Part shown: one piece after another, positions 1-12,645 of the stretch
How the letters are laid out: each line of letters starts with the position of its first letter
Position numbering within the stretch: position 1 is the first letter of the stretch
From: Serinus canaria
Lineage: Eukaryota; Chordata; Aves; Passeriformes; Fringillidae
Assembly (NCBI RefSeq): GCF_022539315.1
Contig: NC_066326.1
Location: 18,430,601 to 18,494,600, forward strand
DNA length: 64,000 nucleotides
Reading direction: 5' to 3'
Translations under genes and position numbers: made by a program
Notes under the pieces: model-generated
Told to the model about the DNA's origin: nothing
Databases searched by the model: none
Seen by the model: only the letters and a program-made list of their open reading frames with translations

Positions 1-742
1 TGGAAACCCACCCTGGAAATCTCCACCCTGGAATTCCAGCATGGCAACCCTCCCCGGAAATCTCCACTCTGGAAATCACCATGGAAATCCACCCTGGAAA
101 TCCACACTGGAAAACTACCATGGAAAGCCAGCATAGAAATCTCTACCCTGGAAACCCACTCTGGAAAGCCACCATGGAAATCCACCATGAAAACCCACCA
201 TGAAAACCACCCAGGAAACCCACCAGGGAAATCCACCCTGGAAATCTTCTCCCTGGAAACCCACTCTGGAAACTTACCCTAAAAATCCACCCTGGAAACA
301 TACTCTGGGAATCCATCCTGTAAATACAACCTGGAAAACCACCCTGGAAATCCATCACGGAAACCCACCATGCAAATTCACTATGGAATTCTACCCTGGA
401 AATCTACCATGGAAACCCACCCTGGAAATCTACCCTTGAAACCCATCCTGGAAATCCAACTTGGAAAACCACCCTGTAAATCCACCAGGGAAATCCACCC
501 TGGAAATCCACACTGGGAATCCACCATGCAAATCCATTATGGAATTCCAGCATGGAAATCTCCACCCTGGAAATCTCCACCCTGGAAATCCACCCTGGAA
601 ATCTCCACCCTGGAAATCCATCCTGGATGTTTCCACTGTGGAAATCCACTTTCAAACGCACCATGGAAACCCACCATGAAAACCCAATCTGGAAACCTGC
701 CCTGGAAACCCACCCTGGAAACCCACCCTGGAAATCCACCAC
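1..742. repeat. 12-bp minisatellite (TGGAAATCCACC type), runs off the left edge
   Basis: About 60 diverged copies of TGGAAATCCACC with TGGAAACCCACC, TGGAAATCTCCACC and CATGGAAA variants. The 12 bp period keeps several frames open on both strands, giving low-complexity pseudo-ORFs up to 162 residues; none is considered a gene. The array lies in the SYN2 intron upstream of the exon at 9376. Confidence 0.95.
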
Positions 743-2546
743 TGTTTCCTTCCTCTACAAGTTCCACTGAATTCAGTATTTTTATGGCAACCCTGTTTGA
801 ACTGGCCCTCATCTGTAAATCGCCCCACAAAGAAGGAAATCTCTCTCTGTCACCGTGAGCCCCAAACCCTTCTGAGAAGTGCTTAAGCACAAGGCCATCA
901 AAATAAACAACAGCCCAAAGGTTTCCCTGGTCAGAGCCCTGAACTCCCTGTTCCCACAGCAGTGGAATAAAGTATTTTTTATTCAGCATTTCCTCTCTGC
1001 TGGAAGAGCACCCAGGAGGAGCACTCAGAGCCTCTCACTCCCACAAACATTTTCCTTCTCTCAATTTTCATTCCAAAGAAAGGGCTCCAGAGGGTCTCTG
1101 GATCTTGGCCTCGTGGGATTACCTATTGCTAATTCTTGTACACCAGGCATGTCTTGATCTGTGTTCTACCCCTTTCTGCTCATTGGCTGTTTTCCTTCAT
1201 TTTAATCCACATGCCTTCCTTGAATCTCGCTTTCCTCACTGTTTACACATTTTGTCAGTGCCTCTTCCACCAGCCAAGGGTTCTCTCCTTGCCAGATGCC
1301 TTCTTGCCCAACCCTGCAAGCCAGGAGATGTTTTTACGTCTCTGTGACCATTTTCTGCTTCTTTAGGATTTTTTTTTAATCCTGTTTTTCCAACTGTTGT
1401 AGAAAACTTTTTATTTTTCTCCCATGGATGCACCCTGCTAATTTGTAAGCCAGTTCATGCAGCTCTTCAGTTCATGCAGCTCTTCCAAGGGCATGAGGTT
1501 TTTATTTAACACTTTTTTTTTTTTTTCATCCTGTAGAAGCTCTTAATGGTTTGCATCTCATCAGCTGTAATTCTAATGTGGAAATATCCCAGCAGTTAAT
1601 GACGGGGTGATTAGCAGCAGGAGAGCTGTGCCTCTCAAATTGCAGTTCTCATGCTGCAGGGGAAGTGCTGGAGCCCAGAAAATGCCCTTGGAAATTCTGG
1701 ACAGCTGGAGCAGACAGCCCAAATCCCTCTGGGAAGGGCCAGCACAGCCCCCTGGGGCTGAGCAGCTCCATCTCAGGAGGTGCTGCGAGAACCCCAGAGG
1801 TGAGGAGGGAGCAGGAAGGGAAGGAGGTGAGGAAATCTCAGCTGCAGTCGCAGGCAAGGGGGAGTGTGGAAGGGGCTAACAGTGGGCCTGTTAGCTAAAA
1901 AAGTGAGAAGTAAGAAGCTGATAAGGAGCTCTCTCCAAGGCTGTCACCAAGGAGACCCAGAGAAGAGAGGAACTGAAGAAAGAGAAGAACTTTGCAGCTG
2001 GACGAAGTATTTTTAGGAAGTTAAGTCACTGTAAATTCTCACCAATAGAATTATGTTGATTTGTTGTGGCCAATAGTTAGGATAGAAGAAGCATAAACAA
2101 TTGGGACATGCAGAAAAGATCAGCCATGTTCAGGAACAAAGAGTTGCCAGCTGAGACTGCCTGTGGTCTCGGCTTTGTCTCGTGACCCCTCGACAGCAAC
2201 AGGGGCGATGCTGCTGCTCCTGGGCACGGCTCCAGGGGAAGGTGCAGCAGGGACAGATGTCATCTCAGGGGGCACAGATCCCCTGGGGGTGACCCCCTCG
2301 GGGGTGCAGGCTGGGCTCACAGCCTCAGGAACACCTCCCCTTGGCACAGAACTCAGCGGGCAATCCTTGCACCCCCAGTCCCGCTGTGGTGGCTTGGGGT
2401 CCTGCTGGAAAACCACTGGGACACTGGGACACAAGACACATGGTGGACTTTGGACCTCACTAACATTGCAGATTTGGGAACAGGATGCCTTGGCAAGGGC
2501 AAGCAGAGCTTTGAGGGTTAAATCAAGATTGCAAGAGGATTCAATC
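743..2546. other. SYN2 intron, no gene seen
   Basis: Unique-looking intron. It has a short duplication of CAGTTCATGCAGCTCTTC at about 1452-1486 and a poly-T run near 1510. The stretch about 1870-2115 has LTR-like features and is listed separately. Open frames here are short and unlike known proteins. Confidence 0.6.
1870..2115. mobile_element. Possible degraded LTR fragment
   Basis: The style is A/G-rich with CCAAT-type motifs (TCACCAATAGAATTATG, GTGGCCAATAGTTAGG) followed by a TAAACAATT segment, reminiscent of avian ERV LTR promoters. I could not find matching ends or a target-site duplication. A repeat-library search would decide. Confidence 0.3.
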
Positions 2547-2552
2547 AGAGGG

Positions 2553-3113
2553 TGTCACTGACATATTTTCTGAAAAATCCTTTTGCTAGGATTTTTCTCC
2601 TGAGAAGCTGAGAAGCCTCAGAAAATAAATGTAAACAATAACTATTTGATGGCTGTAGAATGTAGTCTAGCGATGCTTTACCAACAGCTGCCTCTTTGAT
2701 TGGTCTCATGTGAATATTTGTACCTGATGACCAATCCCAGCCAGCTGTGTCGAGCTCTCTGAGTTTGTCACAGGTTTTTTATTATTATTTTTTTAACTTT
2801 CTGATGTTTCTTTTTCCTTTTTTTAGTATCATTCTAGTATATCATTTTCTTATAATAAATATCATATCATATCATATCATATCATATCATATCATATCAT
2901 ATCATATCATATCATATCAATCATATCATATCATATATCATATAATATCATTTTAGTATATAATTTTCTCATCATATCATATCATATCAAATCGTTTTAG
3001 TATATAATTTTCTTTTAATATAATATAATATCATAAAATAGTGAATCAGCCTTCTGAAACAGTCAAGATTCTCATCTCTCTCCTCGTCCTGGGGACTCTC
3101 AAACACCTCCACA
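2553..3113 (+). mobile_element. Solo LTR of an avian endogenous retrovirus, with 6-bp target-site duplication
   Basis: A 561 bp element starts TGTCACTGACATATTTTC and ends CACCTCCACA. It is flanked by AGAGGG on both sides (2547-2552 and 3114-3119), a 6 bp target-site duplication typical of ERVK/ERV2-like integrations. Internal landmarks are CTGAGAAGCCTCAGAAAATA, TGATTGGTCTCATGTG (an inverted CCAAT) and GAATCAGCCTTCTGAAACA near the 3' end; I recall these from abundant passerine LTRs. There is no internal gag-pol or second LTR, so it is a solo LTR left by recombination. An ATATC microsatellite has expanded inside it. Confidence 0.85.
2859..2993. repeat. ATATC pentanucleotide microsatellite inside the solo LTR
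   Basis: A nearly perfect (ATATC)n run at about 2859-2918 is followed by interrupted copies to about 2993. It sits in the U3/R-like AT-rich part of the LTR. Confidence 0.9.
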
Positions 3114-3119
3114 AGAGGG

Positions 3120-4260
3120 GTTTACCAGGAAAAGCAAAATTGCATCAGACTTCTGCAAGCAAGAGATGTTTAAAATGTTTAATTTTGTTTATGTGATGAT
3201 TACCCCAATCACTGTAGTAAAACATTCCTAGTCTTCCCAGAAGAATTATATAAGCAGTTGTACTCCACGAGAAATTGGGATTTTTCAACCATCACCCCAA
3301 ATCCCCATCTCCCTCTCTTCATCACTGATGAAAACCACTGGAGGAGCACCGAGTTCTGTTCCAGTTCCCATCTCCCCTGCACTCAGCTCGTGCCCAAACT
3401 CATTTTTAGGAGCTGTTTCCCCCTTCAGTGGCAGTGCCAAGGTCTGGGTGGGCTTTGGGTGTTGTTGGCTGTGTACAAATTCCAAATAGGATGAGACTGC
3501 TAGGAACGTGGTTTAAGTTGTTTTATTTTTTAGCATCAGTTTTAGAAAAAAAATGGGAAGGTGCCAGCAGCTCACATTTTAGGCAGTAGATCAAGAACTT
3601 CATGTTACAACTTATAAAATAAGTTTTTTGACTAATTACACAGAGCAAAAGCACATTGACAGCAGTTCTGTTTAATTGTATAATTAAATAAGCACACGTA
3701 CTTTTGGTTAAAACAATGTTTTCTTATTTTGAGTACAATATTTGCTTGTGAGCCTTAAAATACACAATGTACAGAGCTCTGCCAGCTCCTGCTGGCAGAG
3801 GAGGGTGCCAGCTGCAGGCAGGGTCTGCTCCCCTCCATCCTCCTGTGAGGTGGCAAACCTGTGTGAACTCAGCCCTCTGGAAAGGCACCCAGGGTTGGCT
3901 CAGGTGTGAGGGAAGTAATGTTCACCAATCTCAACCAAGAAGCACGAAAAAGGTAACACAGATGCTTCCCAGGTGATGATAATATTTAAAATACAGAAAT
4001 TTAATATTAAAAGGCAGTACAGACACTGTGTTTGAAATGCAGATCTAGGGAAACATCTTGGCCAAAGTTGATTGAACATGTGTCCAATGTGTCCTTCCAG
4101 CCCTTTCCACACAGCTGCTCCATTCCTCCTCCCCCTGAAGGGTCTCAAGGGTTTCTGTCCCAGTTTGTTGGCCCCCAAGGACCCCTCTGTGTGCTTCATC
4201 TCTCACTCTCACAAGATAACTCAGCCTTTATGGAGTGAGCAGCCTCAATTCTGAGCCTCA
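3120..4260. other. SYN2 intron, no gene seen
   Basis: Ordinary intron with AT-rich stretches around 3500-3750. No recognisable exon, RNA gene or complete mobile element. Confidence 0.6.
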
Positions 4261-4573
4261 GCCTGGAAAGGGACATTGCAGCCTGGAAAGGGACATTGCA
4301 GCCTGGAAACGGACATTGCAGCCTGGAAATGGACATTTCAGCCTGGAAATGGACATTTCAGCCTGGAATGGGACATTTCAGCCTGGAATAGGACATTTCA
4401 GCCTGGAAATGGACATTTCAGCCTGAAAATGGACATTTCAGCCTGGAAATGGACAGTTCACCCTGGAATGGGACATTTCAGCCTGGAATAGGAGATTTCA
4501 GCCTGGAAAGGGACATTTCAGCCTGGAATAGGACATTTCAGCCTGGAAAGGGACATTGCAGCCTGGAAATAGA
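4261..4573. repeat. 20-bp minisatellite, 15 copies in perfect register
   Basis: The unit is GCCTGGAAATGGACATTTCA with variants (AAAGGGACATTGCA early, AATGGGACATTTCA later). Fifteen copies run with no insertion or deletion, then a partial unit. Since 20 is not a multiple of 3, all frames cycle through the same peptide every 60 bp; these open frames are not genes. The sequence shares the CTGGAAAT core with the arrays at 1-742, 37589-39186 and 54955-55032. Confidence 0.95.
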
Positions 4574-7500
4574 CTTCTGGTCATTTTTCCTGGTGCCATC
4601 TGAGGAGATGAAGAAATCAATTTCTTTGTTAATTTTTTTTTTTTGGTGTCATTTTCTTTGTTAAATCCCTATGTTAAATTGTAACATACCCAGCCCATAA
4701 TACAAACCCAGCCTGCAGACCCTCCAGGGGCCCTGTGCAGGTCATTGTGGGACAAAGGGACCTTCCCTTGGTGCATGGAAAGGGAAAATCCCATGGCAGA
4801 GGCCCCTATCCCTGGTGAGCACTGAGATCACACCAGGAAATTGGAAAAATTAACTTCAGGAACTTCAGTCACAAATTCTGATCCTCTTTCATGCATTTAG
4901 AAGGAGGCAAGTTTAGAGCTGGGCATCCAGAGGAAAAGTGGAATGTTTTTTATTTCATAGAATTTCTTCACCCTTGAGATGAGCCCAACACCTCAGAACA
5001 GCCAGAGCTGAGTTAAATCTCAGCTGAAATTGGGGTTTTTAATGGGACAGGTTGAAGAAGTGTTGACCCATCCAAGTTTTTCCAGCTCCCAGAGGATGCC
5101 ATCTCCTCTGGGTGGTGTAACAGGCTGCCCAGAGAGGCTGGGTATTGTTCCAGCTCCCATGAAGCCCCAGATGACCAGCTGGAGTTCTCAGCTTGTGGAG
5201 AGGAAAGGTTTGGAGCCCTCAAAAGAGGGAAATCTCTGCCAGAACAGGCTCAGTAACACCCGGGGCTCCTGCCTGAGCAGGGAACAGGTGAGGGAGGTGC
5301 CATTCCTGGAGTTCAAACCCTGCTAAATTCCTTCAGCCCAGGGAATTCCCCCCTGGCAGGGGCAGTGCCACAGGTCCTGCAGCCTGGCCAGAGGGGTTGG
5401 CAGCTCTCTGGAACCAGAGGCAGCACCATCAGCAGGAGCTGGGTTTAAATACCATACCTGGTTATCTTTGAGGGAGGGGTTGGTGTGGTTTGCCCAGGAA
5501 CAAACCCCAGCCCCTCAGCAGGGGCAGAGGTGGAATTCAGCACATTTTAACTCCTCTCAAGGAGCTAACTCAGGCAAGGGAGTTACCTGGCTCTCTCTGA
5601 AGGCAGCAAAGGGATTTTGGGGAACTCCTGCTTGGTTACTGCACCATCTGTGCAGTCCCACTTAGAGTTCCTCTCTTGGGGTGGGGAAACCCCGGGAAGA
5701 TTTGATACAAAACCAAAGGGAATCAGTGGGGTTTTTTGACTAAATGTTTCTCCTCTGTCACACCTGGCTGGAGAGGAGGAAAAGCTCAGCTCTCACTGTC
5801 CTGTTCTGTTCTAAAGGAACAATCCTGGGTGTGGGAGGATTTCATCCTGACTGGGAAAGAGCTGACATTACAACCAATGCTGCAAAACCCAACCTTTTCC
5901 TTTTAAAATAATTATCTGCAAACTGCAAGCACATGTACCTGAGGATATCCCTTTTTGACTGAAAACAAGATGCAAAACTGAAAAATGAAAAGTAAATTCA
6001 GCTGTCTCAACTCAGAACTTTTTTTCCACTTTTTTGTTTGTTTCTTAAGATGTAAAAATGATTTCTGCTGAAATAATAACCTCTGGGTGCTGGGAGGCTT
6101 TTAGATGATTATGGGTTTTGATATCCATATAAAATATTTCACTGGCTCTGTTAATATTTTCCATTTCATGAGCATCCCATGTCTGTAAACATTTGACATT
6201 GGATTGGATAATTCAGTAATTTATCATCTAAAAAGATGATGCTCCTGCCCAGGACTGGTGTTCAGCTGCTGAAAAGGAAAATACAAAAATATATAATCCA
6301 AATCTCACTTAAACATTGATAGAAGGTCATTAAAACTTAAATGAAATTCTTCTTTATCAATAGCCCAGCAGCAATCAAGGAAAATAAAACAGATTTATGG
6401 CAATGTATGGATGTACAGTTGGAATACTGAAATTTGGGATGAATTTGGGCTGAATTTATTATTTCAGGTTGCATTTTTTTGGGGGGGGGGAATGATTGGC
6501 AGGAGATTCCCAGATGTGAAGGCAGGGAGGTGAAGCAGCATCTCAGCAGGGGAAAGGATAAATCCTCCCTTGGAGAGATTTCTCTCTTCTGCCTCAAAAA
6601 CTGAAACCTGCTTTTCCTACCTGCTGTTTCCTGAATTGCTGCATTAGAGGACCCTTTGGAGTGATACAAGTCTGTTTTCTGTGGTTGGTACTATGTTATT
6701 TTAACTAAACAAGCATTTGCTAGCATTAATCTCAATGACAGCTTTCTTACCTCTTGCATGAATGACACAACCCCTACCAAAAAATGCCATTTTCTCAGGG
6801 TCTTCCTCTCCCTCACAGTGAAAATGGAAAAGAAAATAGGGAAAGAAGCACAGGAAACACAATCATGGGATTTTATTTTTTTCTTTGGTGGTTTTTACAT
6901 AAAGATAGGTGAATAGATTTATTTAAACCTAACAATGGCTTGGCAAAAATGATGTATTTAATGGTCAGAATTTGGCATTTGGCTCTTGCATCAGGACTGA
7001 AATAATGAGTAAGCTGTCAGGAATCCCCTTCACAAACCACCTTATTTTGGTAGCTGTGAGAATATTTCCTTCCCTTGAGGCCTGGTTTGCACAGCCCACA
7101 GCCCAGCTCCAGTTCCTTGGCTTTTGGTGAAGACTGCTCATCATTAAGGTATTTTCCACTGGCCTTCCAAATTTAAAGATGTATTTTACCAAACCTAAGT
7201 AAACACCACTAAATTAAACAAGTCCTCTTAGCCAGCTGGAAATGCAAGCAAAGCTTTCATGGGTTGTTTTTTTTTTTTTTCCCTTTTTTTGCTCTGCCTG
7301 CCCCCTGAGCCTCTCCTCAGAGTGGGTGTTTTATCTGCATTATGGACAGAGCTCCACTGTGCTGTTTGCAAGCAGCAAATCCCACTGTTCAGTGCTGTGC
7401 TGAGCTGTTGGTGTCCCACGCTGGCACGGTGACAGCTGAGCACATCACAGGCACAGCCAAGCCAGCCTGGGCAGCCCTGGAACTGCTCTGCCCCTGGCCT

Positions 7501-7710
7501 GCCAGAGCCTCCTGCTCCTGGAACCTCAGCCCGGGCTCAGGGGGCATTTCCTGTCCCAGATGTCACCAGAGGAGAGGGGTCTGCCCAGCAGAGACAGGGA
7601 ACAGCCCCAAAGCCATCCCTGTTTAATAAAGGGTGCTCTTGGTCTGCATGGGAATGTTCTTTGTGTAGCTGCTGCAGTGCAGAGTGCAGGGTGTGCCATG
7701 GGAGCTTTAA
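4574..7710. other. SYN2 intron, no gene seen
   Basis: Unique-looking intron. It has a poly-T run near 4629, a run of G at about 6480-6490 and a poly-T/C run near 7266-7287. No exon with synapsin or TIMP similarity in either strand. Confidence 0.6.
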
Positions 7711-8833
7711 AGGAATGTTATATCAGAATATTCTATAGGAAACATGGACAGGGATGGCATAACAGGGAGCAGTTTAAATCATCCCCATCCAAGGATGGCC
7801 ACGTGTTATATCAGAATATTCTATAGGAAACATGGACAGGGATGGCATAACAGGGAGCAGTCTAAATCATCCCCATCTTTGGTGGTGGGACAAGATTATT
7901 CTAATGTAACACATGGTTTTAGATCAGAATATTCTATAGAAAACACAAACAGGAATGACATACAGGGAGCAGTTTAAATCACCCCATCCAAGGGTGGCCA
8001 TGTGTTATGTCAGAATATTCTATAGGAAACATGAACAGGGATGGCATAACAGGGAGCAGTTTAAATCATCCCCATCTTTCGTGGTGGGGCAAGAATGGCC
8101 ATGTGTTATATCAGAATTTTCTACAGAAAACATGAGTAGGAGTGGCATAACAGGGAGCAGTTTAAATTATCTTCATCTTTGGTGGTGGGACAAGAATATT
8201 CCAAGGATGGCCATGTGTTTTATCAGAATATTCTATAGGAAACATGAACAGGAATGGCATACAGGGAACAGTTTAAATCAGCCCCATCTTTGGTGGTGGG
8301 GCAAGAATATTCTGATGTAACACGTGGTGTTGTATCAGGATATTCTATAAAATCATCAATAGGATTGGCATAACAAGGAGCAGTTTAAATCATGAGCAGG
8401 TTAAATCAAGAATGGCAATGTTTTATATCAGAATATTCTATAGAAAACATGAATAGGAAAGGCATAACAGGGAGCAGTCTAAATCATCCCCATCTTTGGT
8501 GGTGGGACAAGATTATTCTGATATAACACGTGGTTTTAGATCAGAATATTCTATAGAAAACATGAGCAGGAATGTCATACAGGGAGCAGTTTAAATCACC
8601 TCCATCTTTGGTGGTGGGACAAGAATGGCCATGTGTTATATCAGAATATTCTATAGGAAACATGAACAGGAATGGCATAACAGGCAGCAGTTTAAATCAC
8701 CACCATCTTTGGTGGTGGGACAAGAATATTCTATATAACACATGGTTTTATATCAGAATATTCTGTAAAAAACATGAATAGGATTGGCATAGAGGGAGCA
8801 GTTTAAATCAGCCCATCCAAGGGTGGCCATGTG
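7711..8833. repeat. Long-unit tandem array with a palindromic AGAATATTCT core
   Basis: Eleven units of about 86-113 bp start from TATCAGAATATTCTATAG at about 7724, 7812, 7925, 8011, 8112, 8224, 8336, 8429, 8542, 8642 and 8754. Each continues with AAACATGAACAGGAATGGC, a CATAACAGGGAGCAGTTTAA segment and then either CCATCTTTGGTGGTGGG or CCATCCAAGGATGGCC. The two spacer types explain the alternating short and long units. The open frames with YRKH...GQEWP repeats are by-products. Confidence 0.93.
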
Positions 8834-9375
8834 GGAATGGCTGGTGGCTGCAGCCCAGGAGATGAAACCCCTCCAGTCTGTTCCTCACCTGCCCTGTTGG
8901 CATGGCACAGTTACTTTTGTCTCTTTGCCAGCACTGCCAAATCAATGTCAGGGAGGTGCCAGCCACTGAATGAATGGTGAATGTGCCTGGGCTTTAGGTT
9001 TAGGAGGACAGAAAAGGCAAAATTACAATAATTTTATCATTGCAGAATCACCTTCAAGCATACAGACAATGAGATATCTGAAATCCAGTACTCCCATTAT
9101 TTCATCTCCTGTACCTGTGAGGGTTCAACTTTTCAAGGTGTTTTTCTGTGTTGGTCTGTACATGAAGTCACAGCTTGGGTGGATTGAAGGGCTGTGGGAG
9201 GAGGAGGAGGAGGAGGAGGAGGAGGAGGAGGAGGAGGAGGAGAGGGGATGCACCCCTGAATCTGCTGAGTTCATCAAACACCCAAGACAAGAAGCAAAAC
9301 CTCCTGAGCAGGGGCTCATGATGGCACAGTGTGGTTCCTCTCCTGAGCTTTGCTTTGCTCTGCTTTCTTTTGCAG
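8834..9375. other. End of SYN2 intron with GGA microsatellite and the exon acceptor
   Basis: A (GGA)n run at about 9197-9243 encodes poly-Glu or poly-Ser pseudo-ORFs. The acceptor of the SYN2 exon is a pyrimidine tract TGCTTTCTTTTGCAG ending at 9375. No other gene seen. Confidence 0.8.
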
Positions 9376-9465
9376 TTTGCCCAGCTGGTGTCTGTCTACA
9401 AAGCCTTGGGCCCAGAGAAGTTCCCTCTGATCGAGCAGACGTTCTACCCAAACCACAAGGAGATG
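9376..9465 (+). CDS. SYN2: SYN2 exon (about exon 5), synapsin C domain
   Basis: A 90 bp exon encodes 30 residues, phase 0 at both ends. The acceptor is ...CTTTTGCAG|TTTGCC and the donor is GAGATG|GTAGGT. The peptide starts [16 protein letters not shown] and ends YPNHKEM, matching the synapsin segment just before the glycine-rich ATP loop. The [14 protein letters not shown] stretch is nearly invariant in vertebrate synapsins. The C domain folds like ATP-grasp enzymes, binds ATP and mediates dimerisation on vesicles. The next exon is 43.7 kb downstream, with TIMP4 lying antisense between them. The open frame continues past the donor, which could mislead an ORF finder, but the residues after KEM are not synapsin-like. 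Confidence 0.97.
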
Positions 9466-10669
9466 GTAGGTGCAAGCAGCAGTGCTGAACCTGCTCCCTG
9501 AGCCTCTGAAACAGGGGCTGGGGAACACAACCCTCTTCTCCCATTTACTGCATGCTCCAAAAGCCTTTCTGGCAGCTTTGGGGGGGTGGGACAGGGTGAG
9601 CACTTGAAATCCCTCTGATGGTGAGCTGGAGTGTGCTCACGTGGCACAGTGGTCACTTTTCAGCTGCCCAGCTGCAGATCTCAGAGAGATTAAATGCCTG
9701 CAAAGGCACTGAACAGCTCTGTAAGTGCAGGAGTCACTCCCACGGTTGGTTTTCCCCCCAGTTTTCCTTCCTGGTGCACTCCCAGTGTGTGTTGTGTTTG
9801 GAGGTGATGCCAAGCTCAGCCCAAACCAGGCTGGATTGTGACCTGTGACCCTCAGCTAGCTGGGCTAACACTGATTCCCTGTGCTCCAGAGGCAGAGAAT
9901 GCCACAGCTGAGCCTGACAGAGCCCAGGGAGCACTGGCTGATGGTTTTAGGTGTGGTTTTATTTTGGGCAGCAGTGAGGAGCAGGGAGTGGGACACAGTG
10001 ACCTTAAGGGATCCTTCAAACTTGACATTGGCTGTCATTGTATTGCAAACAGCAGGACTTTGGGGTGCATTGCTAAACTGCAGTCCATAGGAACAAGGAA
10101 CATTTCATTTGGGGGCAAGAACTAATGTTTCAGACTTAGAGATTTAGATGGTATATTTTTCTGAGGGTAGAACCCTGTGAGTGGTTTTCCCTGTCTTCAT
10201 CCCTCTACATGGCTCATTAAAGCCAGAACTTATAAGTTATTTCTCTTTTTTTTTTTTTTTGAACTTTTGAATGTCGTTCTCCACAGCCAAGTAATTTTTT
10301 TTTAACATATTTCTATGGTAATGAATGTTAATGTGGAGAAAATGAATCCATTTGGGAATTGCATTGCCTCTGAGAACTGCTGCAAGAGCTGCCTGTGATG
10401 ACACCCATTTGTTTGGTTTTATTCCTCCCAAGAAAGCATCTGGAACTTTGTGGCTTGGGAAATGATCAGGCAGTGTGGTACAGGACAACATTTTGTTTGA
10501 ATTTCTGGAGTGGGTTGTAAGATGATCTGGAAATCAGAGTCTTCTGATGCTGCACTGGAACCACATCATGTTATTTTCTTTTGGGTTCTCATCACTTTAT
10601 CAACAGCTGGCCTCGCTGGCATTTGTTGATGCAGAATTTGGCAATTACAGTTTAATTTTTTTTTTTTTT

Positions 10670-10700
<31 letters not shown>

Positions 10701-11967
10701 GTGTTCCTCTTGCTTTTTTTTCCTTCCCTTTTTGTTCCCCAAATGGGAACGTGGAGCTGTCCCCCCCTCCAGTGCAAACCAGCTCAGGGGGGACCTGGGG
10801 AGAGGGAAAAAGCCCCAGATTCCCTCTCTGGGAGCTGAGGGTGAGCTGAGCGTGCCAGAGGTTCTCCTTTCACCCTCTGCTGATTTGTGCTGAGGCTTTG
10901 GGCAGTGCAAGGTAAACAAACAAAGATTCCATTCTTTGGTGAAAAAACAGAGCTGCTTTAATGAAACACTTCTTGAAACAGAAACATTCCTCCCAGACTG
11001 ATCACAGAAAAAGCTGTGAGGCTTTTGAACTCATTGCAGCCTGAGTCACACCTGCAGCCTTTGCCTCAGCAATCAGCTCCCATTATTTCACTGCATTCCC
11101 ACCTCTCCTCTTCTCTGCAAAAACAACATGGATTTCCCAACTGAGCTGCTGAACAATTTATTTAAAACCTATCTGGAACGTTGAGGAAACACCAGCAATA
11201 TTCCAGGTGGTGATTTCTTTTCCCTGTTCACCTAAAGAAACTCCCTTCTCTCTTCTTTTCCCTACTCTCACCAAGAGTCATGTGAGCCATTTCCAAATTA
11301 AATCAAAATGCTGTGCCAGGCTGGGTTTCTGCTCTACCCCCTCATGTAGCACAAACACAGCTTCAAAAGGAAAAGGAAAACATTGCAAAAAGAATCTGCT
11401 GTTGAGAAGGTATCAGTGCCACTACACTAAAAATCCTGATATGAAAATAACATATTCAGAATGGTCAAGCCTTTTGAGAGTCTTCCTCAGGGAAAAAAAA
11501 ATCTCATTCTGAGCTGGGTATTGTAAAGTTTTCCTTGCCACGTTTATTGATATGAGGGGAAAAAGCAAATCTTGGCACCATCCATTGTGGGGAGTTTGGG
11601 CAGATTTCTGCTCAGCCAGAAATCAAAGTGGACAGACCTTCACTGTGGAACACCTCACAAGGGATATTTTATGGAACCCTCATGAGGGATATTTTATAGC
11701 AGGAAAAGTAGGAAATTTTTAATTACTAATTGTGGCATGCAATTTGTATTATGGTCTGTCCATAAATATCAGAGAAAGCATTACTTTGTGCAAGGTGCAC
11801 AGAGAAGGCAAGCTGGGCTGGCTGAGTTGAGGTTCAGGTCTAATTCCTGTAAAACTGAATTAGGAGCAGAGCTCTGGGGAGCTGAAAAGCAGAGAATACC
11901 TGTGTGCTGCTCTCCAAAAGGCACCAGCCCATCCAAAGGGACTTGGAGACAAATGCCACAGGACTGG
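9466..11967. other. Start of the large SYN2 intron, no gene seen
   Basis: Holds poly-T runs at about 10246-10260 and 10656-10700 and a short duplication GGGATATTTTAT near 11660-11697. No exon of TIMP4 or SYN2 recognised. Confidence 0.6.
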
Positions 11968-12645
11968 TGTTGAATATTAACCACTGAATATTAAACATTG
12001 AATATTGACCACTGAATATTACCCACTGAATATTAAACATTGAATATTAACCACTGAATATTAACCACTGAATATTAACCACTGAATATTAACCACTGAA
12101 TATTAACCACTGAATATTAACCATTGAATATTAACCATTGAATATTAACCACTGAATATTATCACTGAATATTAACCACTGAATATTAACCATTGAATAT
12201 TAACCATTGAATATTACCCACTGAATATTACCCACTAAATATTAACCACTGAATATTAACCACTGAATATTAATCACTGAATATTAACCACTGAATATAC
12301 CATGAATATTAACCACTGAATATTACCCACTGAATATTAACCACTGAATATTAACCCCTGAATATTACTGTGAATATTAACCCCTGAATATTAACCACTG
12401 AATATTACCCACTGAATATTAACCCTGAATATTTACCATTGAATTACCTGAATTAACCCTGAATATTACCTGAATATTAACCACTGATATAATCCTGAAT
12501 ATATCACTGAATATTAACCACTGCATATAACCCCTGAATATTAACCACTGAATATTAACCACTGAATATTAACCATTGAATATTACCCACTGAATATTAA
12601 CCACTGAATATTAATCACTGAATATTAACCATTGAATATTAACCT
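11968..12645. repeat. 14-bp AT-rich minisatellite
   Basis: About 48 copies of TGAATATTAACCAC with ATTG, ACCC and ATCA variants. A degenerate centre (about 12350-12540) has shortened units and the two edges are cleaner. The strand is A/T-rich and could unwind easily. No gene. Confidence 0.95.

Noticed and set aside
1..742. Possible repetitive protein or CRISPR-like array
   Set aside because: Units are head-to-tail with no unique spacers and the period is 12 bp; this is a eukaryotic minisatellite.
7711..8833. CRISPR-like repeat-spacer structure
   Set aside because: The spacers between AGAATATTCT cores are themselves repeated, and the host is a vertebrate genome.
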